A stretch of 37,105 bases of DNA from an uncultured Candidatus Pelagibacter sp. (GTDB lineage Bacteria > Pseudomonadota > Alphaproteobacteria > Pelagibacterales > Pelagibacteraceae), in contig CALSWN010000050.1 in assembly GCA_943841085.1 (NCBI GenBank), forward strand, positions 1 through 37,105, read 5' to 3'. Under the pieces are notes generated by a model that saw only the letters and a program-made list of their open reading frames with translations, made no database searches and was not told the DNA's origin. Positions 28,609 through 37,105 of this stretch are shown here, one piece after another. Position numbers and translations under genes: made by a program. The stretch's first letter is position 1, and each line of letters begins with the position of its first letter.

Positions 28609-29610
28609 TTGAATAATACAGTTAAAAAAAAAATTAATTCAACATTAAAATTTGTATATTCAGACAATAATACTTTAAGTGTAATTTTTCACGATAATGA
28701 TTTGTTAATGGGAGTGGTTGGTGAGTTTAATGAAAACTTAAAACAATTGGAAGAAATAGCTGATACAAATTTATATTCTAGAGGGAATTCTATTCTAATA
28801 AAATCAACACCAGAAAAGAATGAGATAGCAAAAAATGCTATTCAATTTTTAGCTAATCAATTCATAAACAATGGTAGTATTGAAAAAAAAGATATAATCT
28901 CATCAGTAGACAAATTTATGATTAAAGAAAAAGTAAAGAATCAAAATATTTCTGACATAATAAAAACACCTAAAAAGTCAGTTATACCAAGATCGGAAAA
29001 GCAAAAAGAGTATGTGAGAGCATTGAGACAAAGTAATATTGTAATTTCGGCCGGACCAGCTGGAACAGGTAAAACTTTTTTAGCAGTCGCAGTTGGTTTA
29101 ACAATGTTACTTGATAAAAAAATTGAAAGAATTATTTTATCAAGACCTGCAGTAGAAGCAGGTGAAAGACTTGGTTTTTTACCAGGAGACATGAAGGAAA
29201 AAGTCGATCCCTACTTAAGACCTCTGTACGACTCACTTTATGATCTTTTCGATTTCGAAAAAATTCAGAGAATGATTGAGATCGGAGATATTGAGATAGC
29301 ACCACTAGCTTTTATGAGAGGAAGAACTTTAAAAAACTCTTTTGCAATTTTAGATGAGGCACAAAATGCTACTGATACGCAAATTAAGATGTTTTTAACT
29401 CGAATAGGAGATAATTCAAAAATAGTAATAAACGGAGACCCCTCTCAAATAGACTTACCAAGTAAAAATATTTCAGGTTTAAATAGATCAAAAAAATTAT
29501 TAGGGCATATAAATGAGATTTCCGTTATAGATTTTGATCATTCTGATGTGGTTAGACACCCCTTGGTATCTAAGATTGTAAAAGCGTATTCAGACCAAGA
29601 AAATGATTAA
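28609..29610 (+). CDS. PhoH-family ATPase (TTG start)
   Basis: SAGPAGTGKTFLAVAVG, RPAVEAGERLGFLPGDMKEKVDPYLRPLYDSL, FAILDEAQNAT. Confidence 0.97.
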   Translation: MNNTVKKKINSTLKFVYSDNNTLSVIFHDNDLLMGVVGEFNENLKQLEEIADTNLYSRGNSILIKSTPEKNEIAKNAIQFLANQFINNGSIEKKDIISSVDKFMIKEKVKNQNISDIIKTPKKSVIPRSEKQKEYVRALRQSNIVISAGPAGTGKTFLAVAVGLTMLLDKKIERIILSRPAVEAGERLGFLPGDMKEKVDPYLRPLYDSLYDLFDFEKIQRMIEIGDIEIAPLAFMRGRTLKNSFAILDEAQNATDTQIKMFLTRIGDNSKIVINGDPSQIDLPSKNISGLNRSKKLLGHINEISVIDFDHSDVVRHPLVSKIVKAYSDQEND

Positions 29611-30073
29611 TGTTGATGTAGTTTCAGAGAACATTCTTTGGAATAAAAAAATTAAAAATAAAGATATTTTTTTTCGTAATTTAGTAAAATTTTTTCCAAA
29701 AAAATATAAGTTTACTGGAAAAAAAATAAGTCTAACTATTTTATTATCCGATAATAAAAAAATTAAAAAACTTAATAAAGATTTTAGAAATAGAAATAAA
29801 CCTACTGATGTTTTATCTTTTCCTTTTGAAAAAAAACTTGATCTAAAAAAAAATAACTACTTAGGAGATATAGTGATTAGTTATGAATTTATGAATAAAC
29901 CAAAAAATTTAGATATTTTAAAATTTAAAGACAAGGTTATAAAAATTTTTATCCACGGTTTTCTTCATTTATTAGGCCATGACCACATTAAGCTTAAAGA
30001 TTTTAAAAAAATGATTAAAGAGGAAGATAAGATTTATAAACTTATAAAAAAAAAGATTATCAAAATTGTTTAA
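29603..30073 (+). CDS. ybeY: Endoribonuclease YbeY
   Basis: NKPTDVLSFPF and HGFLHLLGHDH. Confidence 0.97.
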   Translation: MINVDVVSENILWNKKIKNKDIFFRNLVKFFPKKYKFTGKKISLTILLSDNKKIKKLNKDFRNRNKPTDVLSFPFEKKLDLKKNNYLGDIVISYEFMNKPKNLDILKFKDKVIKIFIHGFLHLLGHDHIKLKDFKKMIKEEDKIYKLIKKKIIKIV

Positions 30074-31610
30074 AAAAAAACTTTTAAAATTTCTATATAT
30101 ATTTTTTTTAGGAGCAGTGAGTTCTTATAGTTTACCACCTTATAATTATTTTATAATTAATTTTTTTACATTTTCTTTATTTTTTATGTTTCTTTTTGTT
30201 GAAAGAAAAAAAACTTATGACAATCAGTCTTTTTTTAAATATGGATGGTTTTTTGGATTTGGATATTTTTTATTTAGTTTATATTGGATAGCTATATCAT
30301 TAACATTTGATGAAAATTTTAAGTTTTTAATACCAATAGCTATAATTCTATTACCTGCATTTTTAGCTACATTTTACGGCTTATTAAGTTATTTATTTTC
30401 AATTCTATATTCTAAAAATGTAATTAGTAATTTTTTCTTATTTTCAGTTTTATTTGGAACAATTGAATTTATTAGAAGCAGTATACTTACAGGTTTTCCT
30501 TGGAATTTAATTTCTTTTAGTTTTTCAGAGAACATTTATTTTATACAAGTTCTTTCGTTAATTGGCACTTATTCTTTTAATTTAATCTGTATATCTATAT
30601 TCTCATTGCCAGCTTTATTTGTATTAAGAAAAACAAATAAAGAGATTATTGTTTTTTTATCTTTTATAACAATTTCAATATCTTTTTTAATTTTTGGAAT
30701 TTCAAAGAATAATGAATTTAAATCATTAACAAGTTTTAAAAATGATTTTATAATTAGAGCTATTTCATCTAATATTAATCTGGATCGATTTTATTCAAAC
30801 CAAGATGAGCCAATGATAGTTGATGAATTAATTTTATTAAGCAATACAGAAAAAAAAATTCCTGTAATTTATTTATGGCCAGAAGGAATTATTCCAGACA
30901 GTTATATGAAAGATATGAATTTTTATAAAGATTTGTTTTTGAATAATTTTAAAAAAGACGATCTGATTATAATAGGAATGAATAGTGTTGAAAAAAAAAA
31001 TAATGAAGATTTATTATTTAACACGATGGTCATATTTAATAATAAGTTAGATATTATCCAAAGCTATAACAAAGTTAATTTGGTGCCATTTGGTGAGTTT
31101 ATACCTTTTGAGAATATATTGAGTTTAATAGGCTTTAAAACAATAACCAATAGCTATCAATCTTTTTCTAAAGGGAATAATCGCACACCGTTTAATATTA
31201 AAATAAAAGAAAAAATTCTAAAATTACTTCCTTTAATTTGCTATGAAATAATCTATTCAGGAAAATTGTCTAAAAATAATGATTTTGATTATATCATTAA
31301 TATTTCAGAAGATGGTTGGTTTGGCAACTCTGTTGGACCAGAGCAACACTTCGCTCATAGTATATTTAGATCTATTGAAAGTGGGAAGTATATAATTAGA
31401 TCTGCTAATAATGGTATTTCAGCAATTATAAACCCTATGGGCGTCATTGAAAAAAAAATAGAATTAGGATCAACAGGATATGTTGATTTTAAAGAAAGAA
31501 AGTTGCTTAAACCAACTCCTTTTATGCTATATGGGAATAAAATCTTTTTAATATTAATTTTAATATATATTTTTTTAATTTTTTCATTTAATAAGCTTAA
31601 AAATGAGTAA
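30066..31610 (+). CDS. lnt: Apolipoprotein N-acyltransferase (TTG start)
   Basis: N-terminal TM region, [76 protein letters not shown]. Confidence 0.97.
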   Translation: MFKKKLLKFLYIFFLGAVSSYSLPPYNYFIINFFTFSLFFMFLFVERKKTYDNQSFFKYGWFFGFGYFLFSLYWIAISLTFDENFKFLIPIAIILLPAFLATFYGLLSYLFSILYSKNVISNFFLFSVLFGTIEFIRSSILTGFPWNLISFSFSENIYFIQVLSLIGTYSFNLICISIFSLPALFVLRKTNKEIIVFLSFITISISFLIFGISKNNEFKSLTSFKNDFIIRAISSNINLDRFYSNQDEPMIVDELILLSNTEKKIPVIYLWPEGIIPDSYMKDMNFYKDLFLNNFKKDDLIIIGMNSVEKKNNEDLLFNTMVIFNNKLDIIQSYNKVNLVPFGEFIPFENILSLIGFKTITNSYQSFSKGNNRTPFNIKIKEKILKLLPLICYEIIYSGKLSKNNDFDYIINISEDGWFGNSVGPEQHFAHSIFRSIESGKYIIRSANNGISAIINPMGVIEKKIELGSTGYVDFKERKLLKPTPFMLYGNKIFLILILIYIFLIFSFNKLKNE

Positions 31611-32772
31611 CCTAAAAAATTTTTTATTTACAAGTGAATCTGTTTCTGAGGGGCATCCAGATAAAGTATCAGATCGTATATCAGATATGGTAGTAGATAG
31701 TTATCTTTCACAAGACCCATTTTCCAGAGTAGCTTGTGAAACATTAACAACTACAAATAAAGTTGTTCTTGCAGGTGAAGTTCGTGGTCCAGAGATTAAA
31801 GATAAAGATCTTATACAAAGAGTCAGAGAATGTATTAAAGATATTGGCTATGACCAAGAAGGTTTTACTTGGAGGGAGGCAACAAAAGTAGAAAGTCACC
31901 TTCATTCACAATCTGCTGATATTGCAATGGGAGTAGATTCTTCAGGCAACAAAGATGAAGGAGCTGGTGATCAAGGAATAATGTTTGGATATGCTTGCAA
32001 TGAAACAGAAGAATTAATGCCAGCACCTATCCATTATTCTCATAAAATTTTAAGACTTATGGCAAAGGATAGGAAATCAGGAATATTAAAAAATATAGAA
32101 CCTGATTCAAAAAGCCAAGTTACTTTTGAATACATTGACGGAAAACCAACAAAAGTAAAATCAGTTGTAATATCTTCACAGCATTCAGCCGATGTCGACC
32201 AAACTAAAGTAAGAGAATTGTTAAGACCATATATGTTAAAATCTATTCCAGAAATTTTTTTAAATGATTTTGATGAAAAAGAGTTTTATGTAAACCCTAC
32301 TGGAAATTTTGTAATAGGCGGACCAGATGGAGATTGTGGATTAACAGGAAGAAAAATTATTGTTGATACTTATGGTGGAGCAGCGCCTCATGGTGGAGGA
32401 GCCTTTTCTGGAAAAGACCCAACAAAAGTTGATAGATCAGCAGCTTATGCAGCAAGATATATTGCAAAAAATGTTGTCGCCTCAAATATAGCTGAAAAAT
32501 GCTTAATTCAACTGGCTTATGCAATTGGAGTATCTAAACCCTTGTCAATTTATGTAGATTTATTTGATAATGATTTAGAAAAAAATAAGTTTGTATCAGA
32601 TAAAATTTCTCAAAATTTTGATTTAAGCCCAAGAGGAATAAGAGAGATGCTAGGGCTAAATAAACCAATTTATGAAAAAACCTCAGCCTACGGACACTTT
32701 GGTAGAATACCAGAGGCAAATGGATCATTTTCATGGGAAAATACTGATAAAAAAAGCATTTTTTCTAAATAG
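31603..32772 (+). CDS. metK: S-adenosylmethionine synthetase
   Basis: [56 protein letters not shown]. Confidence 0.99.
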   Translation: MSNLKNFLFTSESVSEGHPDKVSDRISDMVVDSYLSQDPFSRVACETLTTTNKVVLAGEVRGPEIKDKDLIQRVRECIKDIGYDQEGFTWREATKVESHLHSQSADIAMGVDSSGNKDEGAGDQGIMFGYACNETEELMPAPIHYSHKILRLMAKDRKSGILKNIEPDSKSQVTFEYIDGKPTKVKSVVISSQHSADVDQTKVRELLRPYMLKSIPEIFLNDFDEKEFYVNPTGNFVIGGPDGDCGLTGRKIIVDTYGGAAPHGGGAFSGKDPTKVDRSAAYAARYIAKNVVASNIAEKCLIQLAYAIGVSKPLSIYVDLFDNDLEKNKFVSDKISQNFDLSPRGIREMLGLNKPIYEKTSAYGHFGRIPEANGSFSWENTDKKSIFSK

Positions 32773-32828
32773 TTGCTATTGAATTAAAAAAAAATCTTTA
32801 TATATTGCTTTTACATTATTGAAATTAC

Positions 32829-32859
32829 AAAATGGGCCTACGCCCATTTTTTTTTGGAG
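32829..32859 (+). terminator. Terminator/attenuator-like hairpin in the nusA leader, directly followed by a Shine-Dalgarno sequence
   Basis: AAAATGGGC (32829-32837)-CTAC-GCCCATTTT (32842-32850), T-run continuing to 32855, then GGAG (32856-32859) 10 nt before nusA ATG 32870. Confidence 0.88.
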
Positions 32860-32869
32860 CAAATAAAAA

Positions 32870-34423
32870 ATGTTAAATAGAAGATCAGATAAATTAGAAT
32901 TATTAAGAATAGCTGAAGCAGTAGCTTTAGAAAAATCTATCGATAAAGAGTTAATTATAGAGTCAATGGAAACTGGTATTGCAAAAGCTGCAAAGTCTAA
33001 ATTTGGTCAAGAAAACGAAATTAAAGTTTTAATAAACAGAGATAATGGTGAGATTGGCATTTTTAGAAAATTAATTATTGTAGAAAATCCAGAAAATACA
33101 AATACTGAAATCAGTCTCAGTGATGCAGTAATTTTAAATGAACAAAATAATGATAAAAAAATTGGAGATGAAATTTTACAACCATTGCCATCTTTTGATT
33201 TTGGAAGAATAGCTGCCCAGACAGCGAAGCAAGTTATCAGTTTTAACGTAAGAGAAGCAGAGCGTGAAAGACAATATAATGATTTTATAGAAAAAAAAGA
33301 TACAATCTTAAGTGGTATTGTTAAACGTTTAGAGTTTGGAAATGTAATAGTAGATTTAGGAAGAACTGAAGCAATAATTCAAAAAAATGAGATGATTCCT
33401 AGAGAAAACATTAAAGCAGGCGACAGAGTTAAAGCGTACTGTTATGATGTAAGAAGAGAAACAAGAGGACAACAAATATTTTTATCAAGAGCTCATCCAA
33501 AATTTATGGAAGGATTGTTTATTCAAGAAGTTCCTGAAATTTATGATGGTTTAATTCAGATTAAATCATCAGCTAGAGATCCTGGAAGTAGAGCAAAAAT
33601 TTGTGTTAAGGCAGTAGATACTTCATTAGATCCAGTAGGAGCTTGTGTTGGAATGAGAGGGTCAAGAGTTCAAGCAGTAGTTAATGAATTGCAAGGAGAA
33701 AAAATTGATATCGTTAATTGGTCAGAAGATCCTGCTATTGTAGTTTCAAATGCATTATCTCCAGCTGAAGTTCAAAGAGTAAATGTTGATAGTGAAGCAA
33801 AAAAACTAGATGTTATTTTAACTGAAGAAAATCTTAGTAAAGCGATTGGTCGTAGAGGTCAAAATGTAAGATTGGCTACAAAGTTATTAAATTATGAGAT
33901 TAATATAATGACAGATGCAGAAGACTCAGAAAGAAGACAATCGGAATTTAAAGAAAAAACAGAAAATTTTGTAAAGAACTTAGAGTTAGATGAAACTTTA
34001 GGACAACTACTTGTAGCTGAAGGATTTTCTTCAATCTCAGATATTAAAGATAGTACGCCTGAAAGTTTAACAAAAATTGAAGGAATAGAGGAAGATACAG
34101 CTATTGCGTTGATAGATAGAGCAAAAGAGTTTTATTTGAAAGATCAAGAGGACATTACAAAAAGAATTAAAGATTTAGGATTACAGGATGATCTTATTAA
34201 TCACAAAGGGTTGACACCAGGAATGTTAGTTACTCTAGGAGAACAAAAAATTTTAAGACTAGAGGATTTTGCTGACCTTGCATCAGATGAGCTAACAGGT
34301 GATTATGACATTATAAAAGGAGAAAGAGTTAAAATTCAAGGTTATCTTGAAGATTTTGCATTATCAAAGGCAGAAGCAGATGAGTTAATTATGTCAGCAA
34401 GAAATATAATTTATAAAGATTGA
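32870..34423 (+). CDS. nusA: Transcription termination/antitermination factor NusA
   Basis: S1/KH region (DPVGACVGMRGSRVQAVVNELQGEKIDIV, AIGRRGQNVRLA) and C-terminal helix-hairpin-helix repeats. Confidence 0.99.
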   Translation: MLNRRSDKLELLRIAEAVALEKSIDKELIIESMETGIAKAAKSKFGQENEIKVLINRDNGEIGIFRKLIIVENPENTNTEISLSDAVILNEQNNDKKIGDEILQPLPSFDFGRIAAQTAKQVISFNVREAERERQYNDFIEKKDTILSGIVKRLEFGNVIVDLGRTEAIIQKNEMIPRENIKAGDRVKAYCYDVRRETRGQQIFLSRAHPKFMEGLFIQEVPEIYDGLIQIKSSARDPGSRAKICVKAVDTSLDPVGACVGMRGSRVQAVVNELQGEKIDIVNWSEDPAIVVSNALSPAEVQRVNVDSEAKKLDVILTEENLSKAIGRRGQNVRLATKLLNYEINIMTDAEDSERRQSEFKEKTENFVKNLELDETLGQLLVAEGFSSISDIKDSTPESLTKIEGIEEDTAIALIDRAKEFYLKDQEDITKRIKDLGLQDDLINHKGLTPGMLVTLGEQKILRLEDFADLASDELTGDYDIIKGERVKIQGYLEDFALSKAEADELIMSARNIIYKD

Positions 34424-34433
34424 GTAATGAAAT

Positions 34434-36647
34434 ATGGAAAAAAAGAAATCAAAATTATCACTTTCAGGCATCGCCAAGAAGTCAATAAAAAACATAGAGT
34501 TAGCAAAAACACAAAGTAAAAATTCAGTTGTAATTGAAAAAAAAGCAAACAAATTTTCTCCTAAGGGTAACTTAAGTAAACCAGGAGGTATAAAATCAAA
34601 GCCAATAGTAAACTCTACAAATAGTTTTATTCAAAGAAAAACTTCAGCATCTAAAACATCTTCACCAATTACAAATGATTATGAAAGACGTAAATTAGCT
34701 GAGCAAAGAGCTACTAGGAGACTTAAAGGTGAGTCTTCAGAAAAAGGAAAATCTGATAATAAGAAAAGAGAAAAAAAACTTACGGTTTCAAGGGCTTTAA
34801 GTGATGAGATTGAAGCTAGGTCAAGAAGTATGGCTTCACTAAAAAGAGCAAAGTTGAAAGAAAATAGAGAACTTACTAAAGAAGAAATTCAAGAGAAATT
34901 AAAACCAATAAAAAGAGATGTAAACATCCCTGAAGCTATAACAGTTAGAGAATTAGCTAATAGAATGGCTGAACAATCAAGCAATGTTATTAAACATTTA
35001 TTTGGAATGGGTGTAACTGTTACAATTAATCAAACATTAGCAGCTGATACTGCTGAATATTTGGTAAAAGAATTTGGTCATAATCCTATAAGAGAGGAAA
35101 AAGCTGAAGAAATTATTAAAAAGATTAAAGAAACACGGTCTGAAAATTTAAAAAATAGACCACCAATAGTAACTGTAATGGGACATGTAGATCATGGTAA
35201 AACTTCAGTTTTAGATGTTTTAAGAAGTGCTAACGTTGTGTCAGGAGAGTTTGGAGGAATAACTCAACATATTGGTGCATACCAAATAGAACATCAATCC
35301 AATAAGATTACTTTTATAGATACACCAGGTCATGCTGCATTTACTGAAATGAGAGCAAGAGGATCAAAATTAACTGACGTAGTGGTATTAGTTGTTGCAG
35401 CTGATGATGGTGTAAAGCCACAAACAATAGAGTCTATTAAACACGCCAAAGCAGCAAACGTTCCTATTGTAGTGGCAATAAACAAATGTGATTTACCAGA
35501 AGCTGACCCACAAAAAATTAAAAATCAATTATTAGAGTATGAGTTAATTGCAGAAGATTTGTCAGGAGATACTTTAATGGTTGAAATTTCAGCAAAGACA
35601 AAAAAAAATTTGGATAAACTAGTAGAATCTATCGTTTTACAAGCTGAAATATTAGATTTAAAAACTGATTTTGAGTCAAAAGCAACAGGTATAGTTTTAG
35701 AGTCAAAAATTGATGTAGGAAGAGGTGCGGTAGCAACTGTAGTGGTTACCTCAGGAACAATTAAAAAAGGTGATTTTTTTGTAAGTGGATTAAAGTGGGG
35801 AAAGGTAAGAGCTTTAATTAATGACAAAGGTCAAAACATTAATCAAGCACCACCATCATCACCAGTAGAAATTTTAGGTATAAATGGTGCAGCGAAATCT
35901 GGAGATGATTTTATTGTTTTAGAATCAGAAAAAGAAGCAAAAACTTTAAGCGAAAATAGAGCTGAAGAAAATAAAAGTGGAGGAAATCCTTTAACATTTG
36001 CCACTCAAGATTCTGCTTTTGCTGATAAATCTATTGATGAATTAAACATTATAGTAAAATCAGATGTTCATGGATCATCTGAAGCAATCAAAAGTGCTAT
36101 TAATCAAATTACACATGATGAAGTTAAAGCAAAGATTATTTTATCAGATATTGGTATGATAACTGAAACTGACGTTACATTAGCAAAAGCATCAAGTGCA
36201 GTGTTAATAGCCTTTAATGTTAAGCCAAGTAAAGAAGCAAAAAAATTAGCTGAAAATGAAAAAATTCATATTGCTTCTTACAATATAATTTATGAAGTTT
36301 TGGATTATATAAAACAGAAAATGTCAGGATTACTTGCTCCAGATATACAGGAAAAAATTACTGGAACAGCACAGATTTTAGAAATATTTAAAGTTTCAGG
36401 AACAGGAAAAGTTGCTGGGTCAAAAGTTACAGAGGGAGAGATAGTTAGTGGATCAGATGCCAGAGTTATTAGGGACGGATCAATTATATACACAGGAAAA
36501 ATTAGCACTATTTTTAGAGAAAAAAATCAGGCCAAACAGGTAAGTAATGGTCAAGAATGTGGAATAACACTTAAAGACTTTATAGATTTTCAAAAAAACG
36601 ATACAATTGAAGCTTATAGCACTACTTCAACAGAGAGAATGATATAA
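34434..36647 (+). CDS. infB: Translation initiation factor IF-2
   Basis: [47 protein letters not shown]. Confidence 0.99.
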   Translation: MEKKKSKLSLSGIAKKSIKNIELAKTQSKNSVVIEKKANKFSPKGNLSKPGGIKSKPIVNSTNSFIQRKTSASKTSSPITNDYERRKLAEQRATRRLKGESSEKGKSDNKKREKKLTVSRALSDEIEARSRSMASLKRAKLKENRELTKEEIQEKLKPIKRDVNIPEAITVRELANRMAEQSSNVIKHLFGMGVTVTINQTLAADTAEYLVKEFGHNPIREEKAEEIIKKIKETRSENLKNRPPIVTVMGHVDHGKTSVLDVLRSANVVSGEFGGITQHIGAYQIEHQSNKITFIDTPGHAAFTEMRARGSKLTDVVVLVVAADDGVKPQTIESIKHAKAANVPIVVAINKCDLPEADPQKIKNQLLEYELIAEDLSGDTLMVEISAKTKKNLDKLVESIVLQAEILDLKTDFESKATGIVLESKIDVGRGAVATVVVTSGTIKKGDFFVSGLKWGKVRALINDKGQNINQAPPSSPVEILGINGAAKSGDDFIVLESEKEAKTLSENRAEENKSGGNPLTFATQDSAFADKSIDELNIIVKSDVHGSSEAIKSAINQITHDEVKAKIILSDIGMITETDVTLAKASSAVLIAFNVKPSKEAKKLAENEKIHIASYNIIYEVLDYIKQKMSGLLAPDIQEKITGTAQILEIFKVSGTGKVAGSKVTEGEIVSGSDARVIRDGSIIYTGKISTIFREKNQAKQVSNGQECGITLKDFIDFQKNDTIEAYSTTSTERMI

Positions 36648-37015
36648 TGGCTGATAGAATAGGTAAACCAATATCACAGAGGCAATTGCGTGTTGGAGAG
36701 ATGATTAAGCAATCTTTAGGCATGATTTTTTCTAGAAATGAGGCTAAGGTGCCGAATTTAGAAACTAACACTATTACGGTTACGGAAGTAAAAATGAGTC
36801 AAGATCTTAAAATTGCAAAAGCTTATGTATTACCCCTAGGAGGAAAAGATACAGAAGAAGTTATAAAAAAATTAAAAGAGTATTCTTTTTTAATAAGAAA
36901 AGTTTTGTCAAAAAAAATAATTATGAAATATTTGCCAAAGATACTTTTTGCTAAAGATGATTCTTTTGAATATGCAGAAAAAATTGAAAATTTAATAAAA
37001 CAATCAAATAAATAG
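36647..37015 (+). CDS. rbfA: Ribosome-binding factor A
   Basis: RQLRVGEMIKQSLGMIF, ITVTEVKMSQDLKIAKAYVLPLGG; follows infB (TAATG overlap). Confidence 0.94.
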   Translation: MADRIGKPISQRQLRVGEMIKQSLGMIFSRNEAKVPNLETNTITVTEVKMSQDLKIAKAYVLPLGGKDTEEVIKKLKEYSFLIRKVLSKKIIMKYLPKILFAKDDSFEYAEKIENLIKQSNK

Positions 37016-37028
37016 GAAAAAAAATAGT

Positions 37029-37105
37029 ATGACGAAAAAAGCAGAAGAATTAAAAATGCATGGAAAGGACACCGGTTCTTCAGAAGTACAAATTGCATTA
37101 TTAAC
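37029..37105 (+). CDS. rpsO: 30S ribosomal protein S15, 3'-truncated by window edge
   Basis: ATG 37029; MTKKAEELKMHGKDTGSSEVQIALL matches the S15 N-terminus (DTGSPEVQIALLT). Confidence 0.93.
   Translation, partial: MTKKAEELKMHGKDTGSSEVQIALL

Noticed and set aside
31560-31610. SAM riboswitch upstream of metK
   Set aside because: metK overlaps the end of lnt; there is no leader space for a riboswitch.
35525-35827. Minus-strand ORFs antisense to infB (also 36305-36508), rbfA (36823-37098), phoH (28941-29192) and metK (32534-32734)
   Set aside because: Shadow ORFs of conserved genes; no ribosome-binding site or homology signal.
1-37105. CRISPR array, transposon, prophage, tRNA/rRNA genes or defence island
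   Set aside because: No repeat-spacer pattern, transposase, integrase, phage structural gene or cloverleaf-like gap found; almost all DNA is accounted for by core genes.

Overview
AT-rich, very tightly packed bacterial chromosome segment. Protein content and gene order match an alphaproteobacterium, most likely SAR11/Pelagibacterales (inference from protein families, synteny and streamlining). The window is almost entirely core housekeeping: parA(partial)-parB | holA-lptE-leuS-DUF3576 | porin | thiE-like / yggS | L,D-transpeptidase / winged-helix regulator | pfkB-nth-dapB-dnaJ-dnaK-grpE | rdgB | LpoA-like | rsmI-BON lipoprotein | maeB | murJ-trpS-nifU-Bax-like | polysaccharide deacetylase | tsaB(short)-fur/mur-miaB-phoH-ybeY-lnt-metK-nusA-infB-rbfA-rpsO(partial). 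I found no mobile element, CRISPR array, tRNA, rRNA or obvious defence system, and no clearly new multi-gene system. The best observations are: (1) an unlisted 36-aa ORF (9284-9394) carrying the ArfA ribosome-rescue signature KKGKGSxxRK; (2) an attenuator/terminator-like hairpin fused to the nusA ribosome-binding site where rimP is missing; (3) a TsaB of only ~129 aa whose start overlaps head-to-head with a polysaccharide deacetylase signal peptide; (4) two divergent genes whose start codons together form ATGCAT; (5) a bidirectional terminator that also encodes the C-terminus of the thiE-like gene; (6) an alphaproteobacterial heat-shock-like promoter before dnaK; (7) three convergent gene pairs overlapping by exactly TTAA. 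All calls are from reading the sequence; no searches were run.
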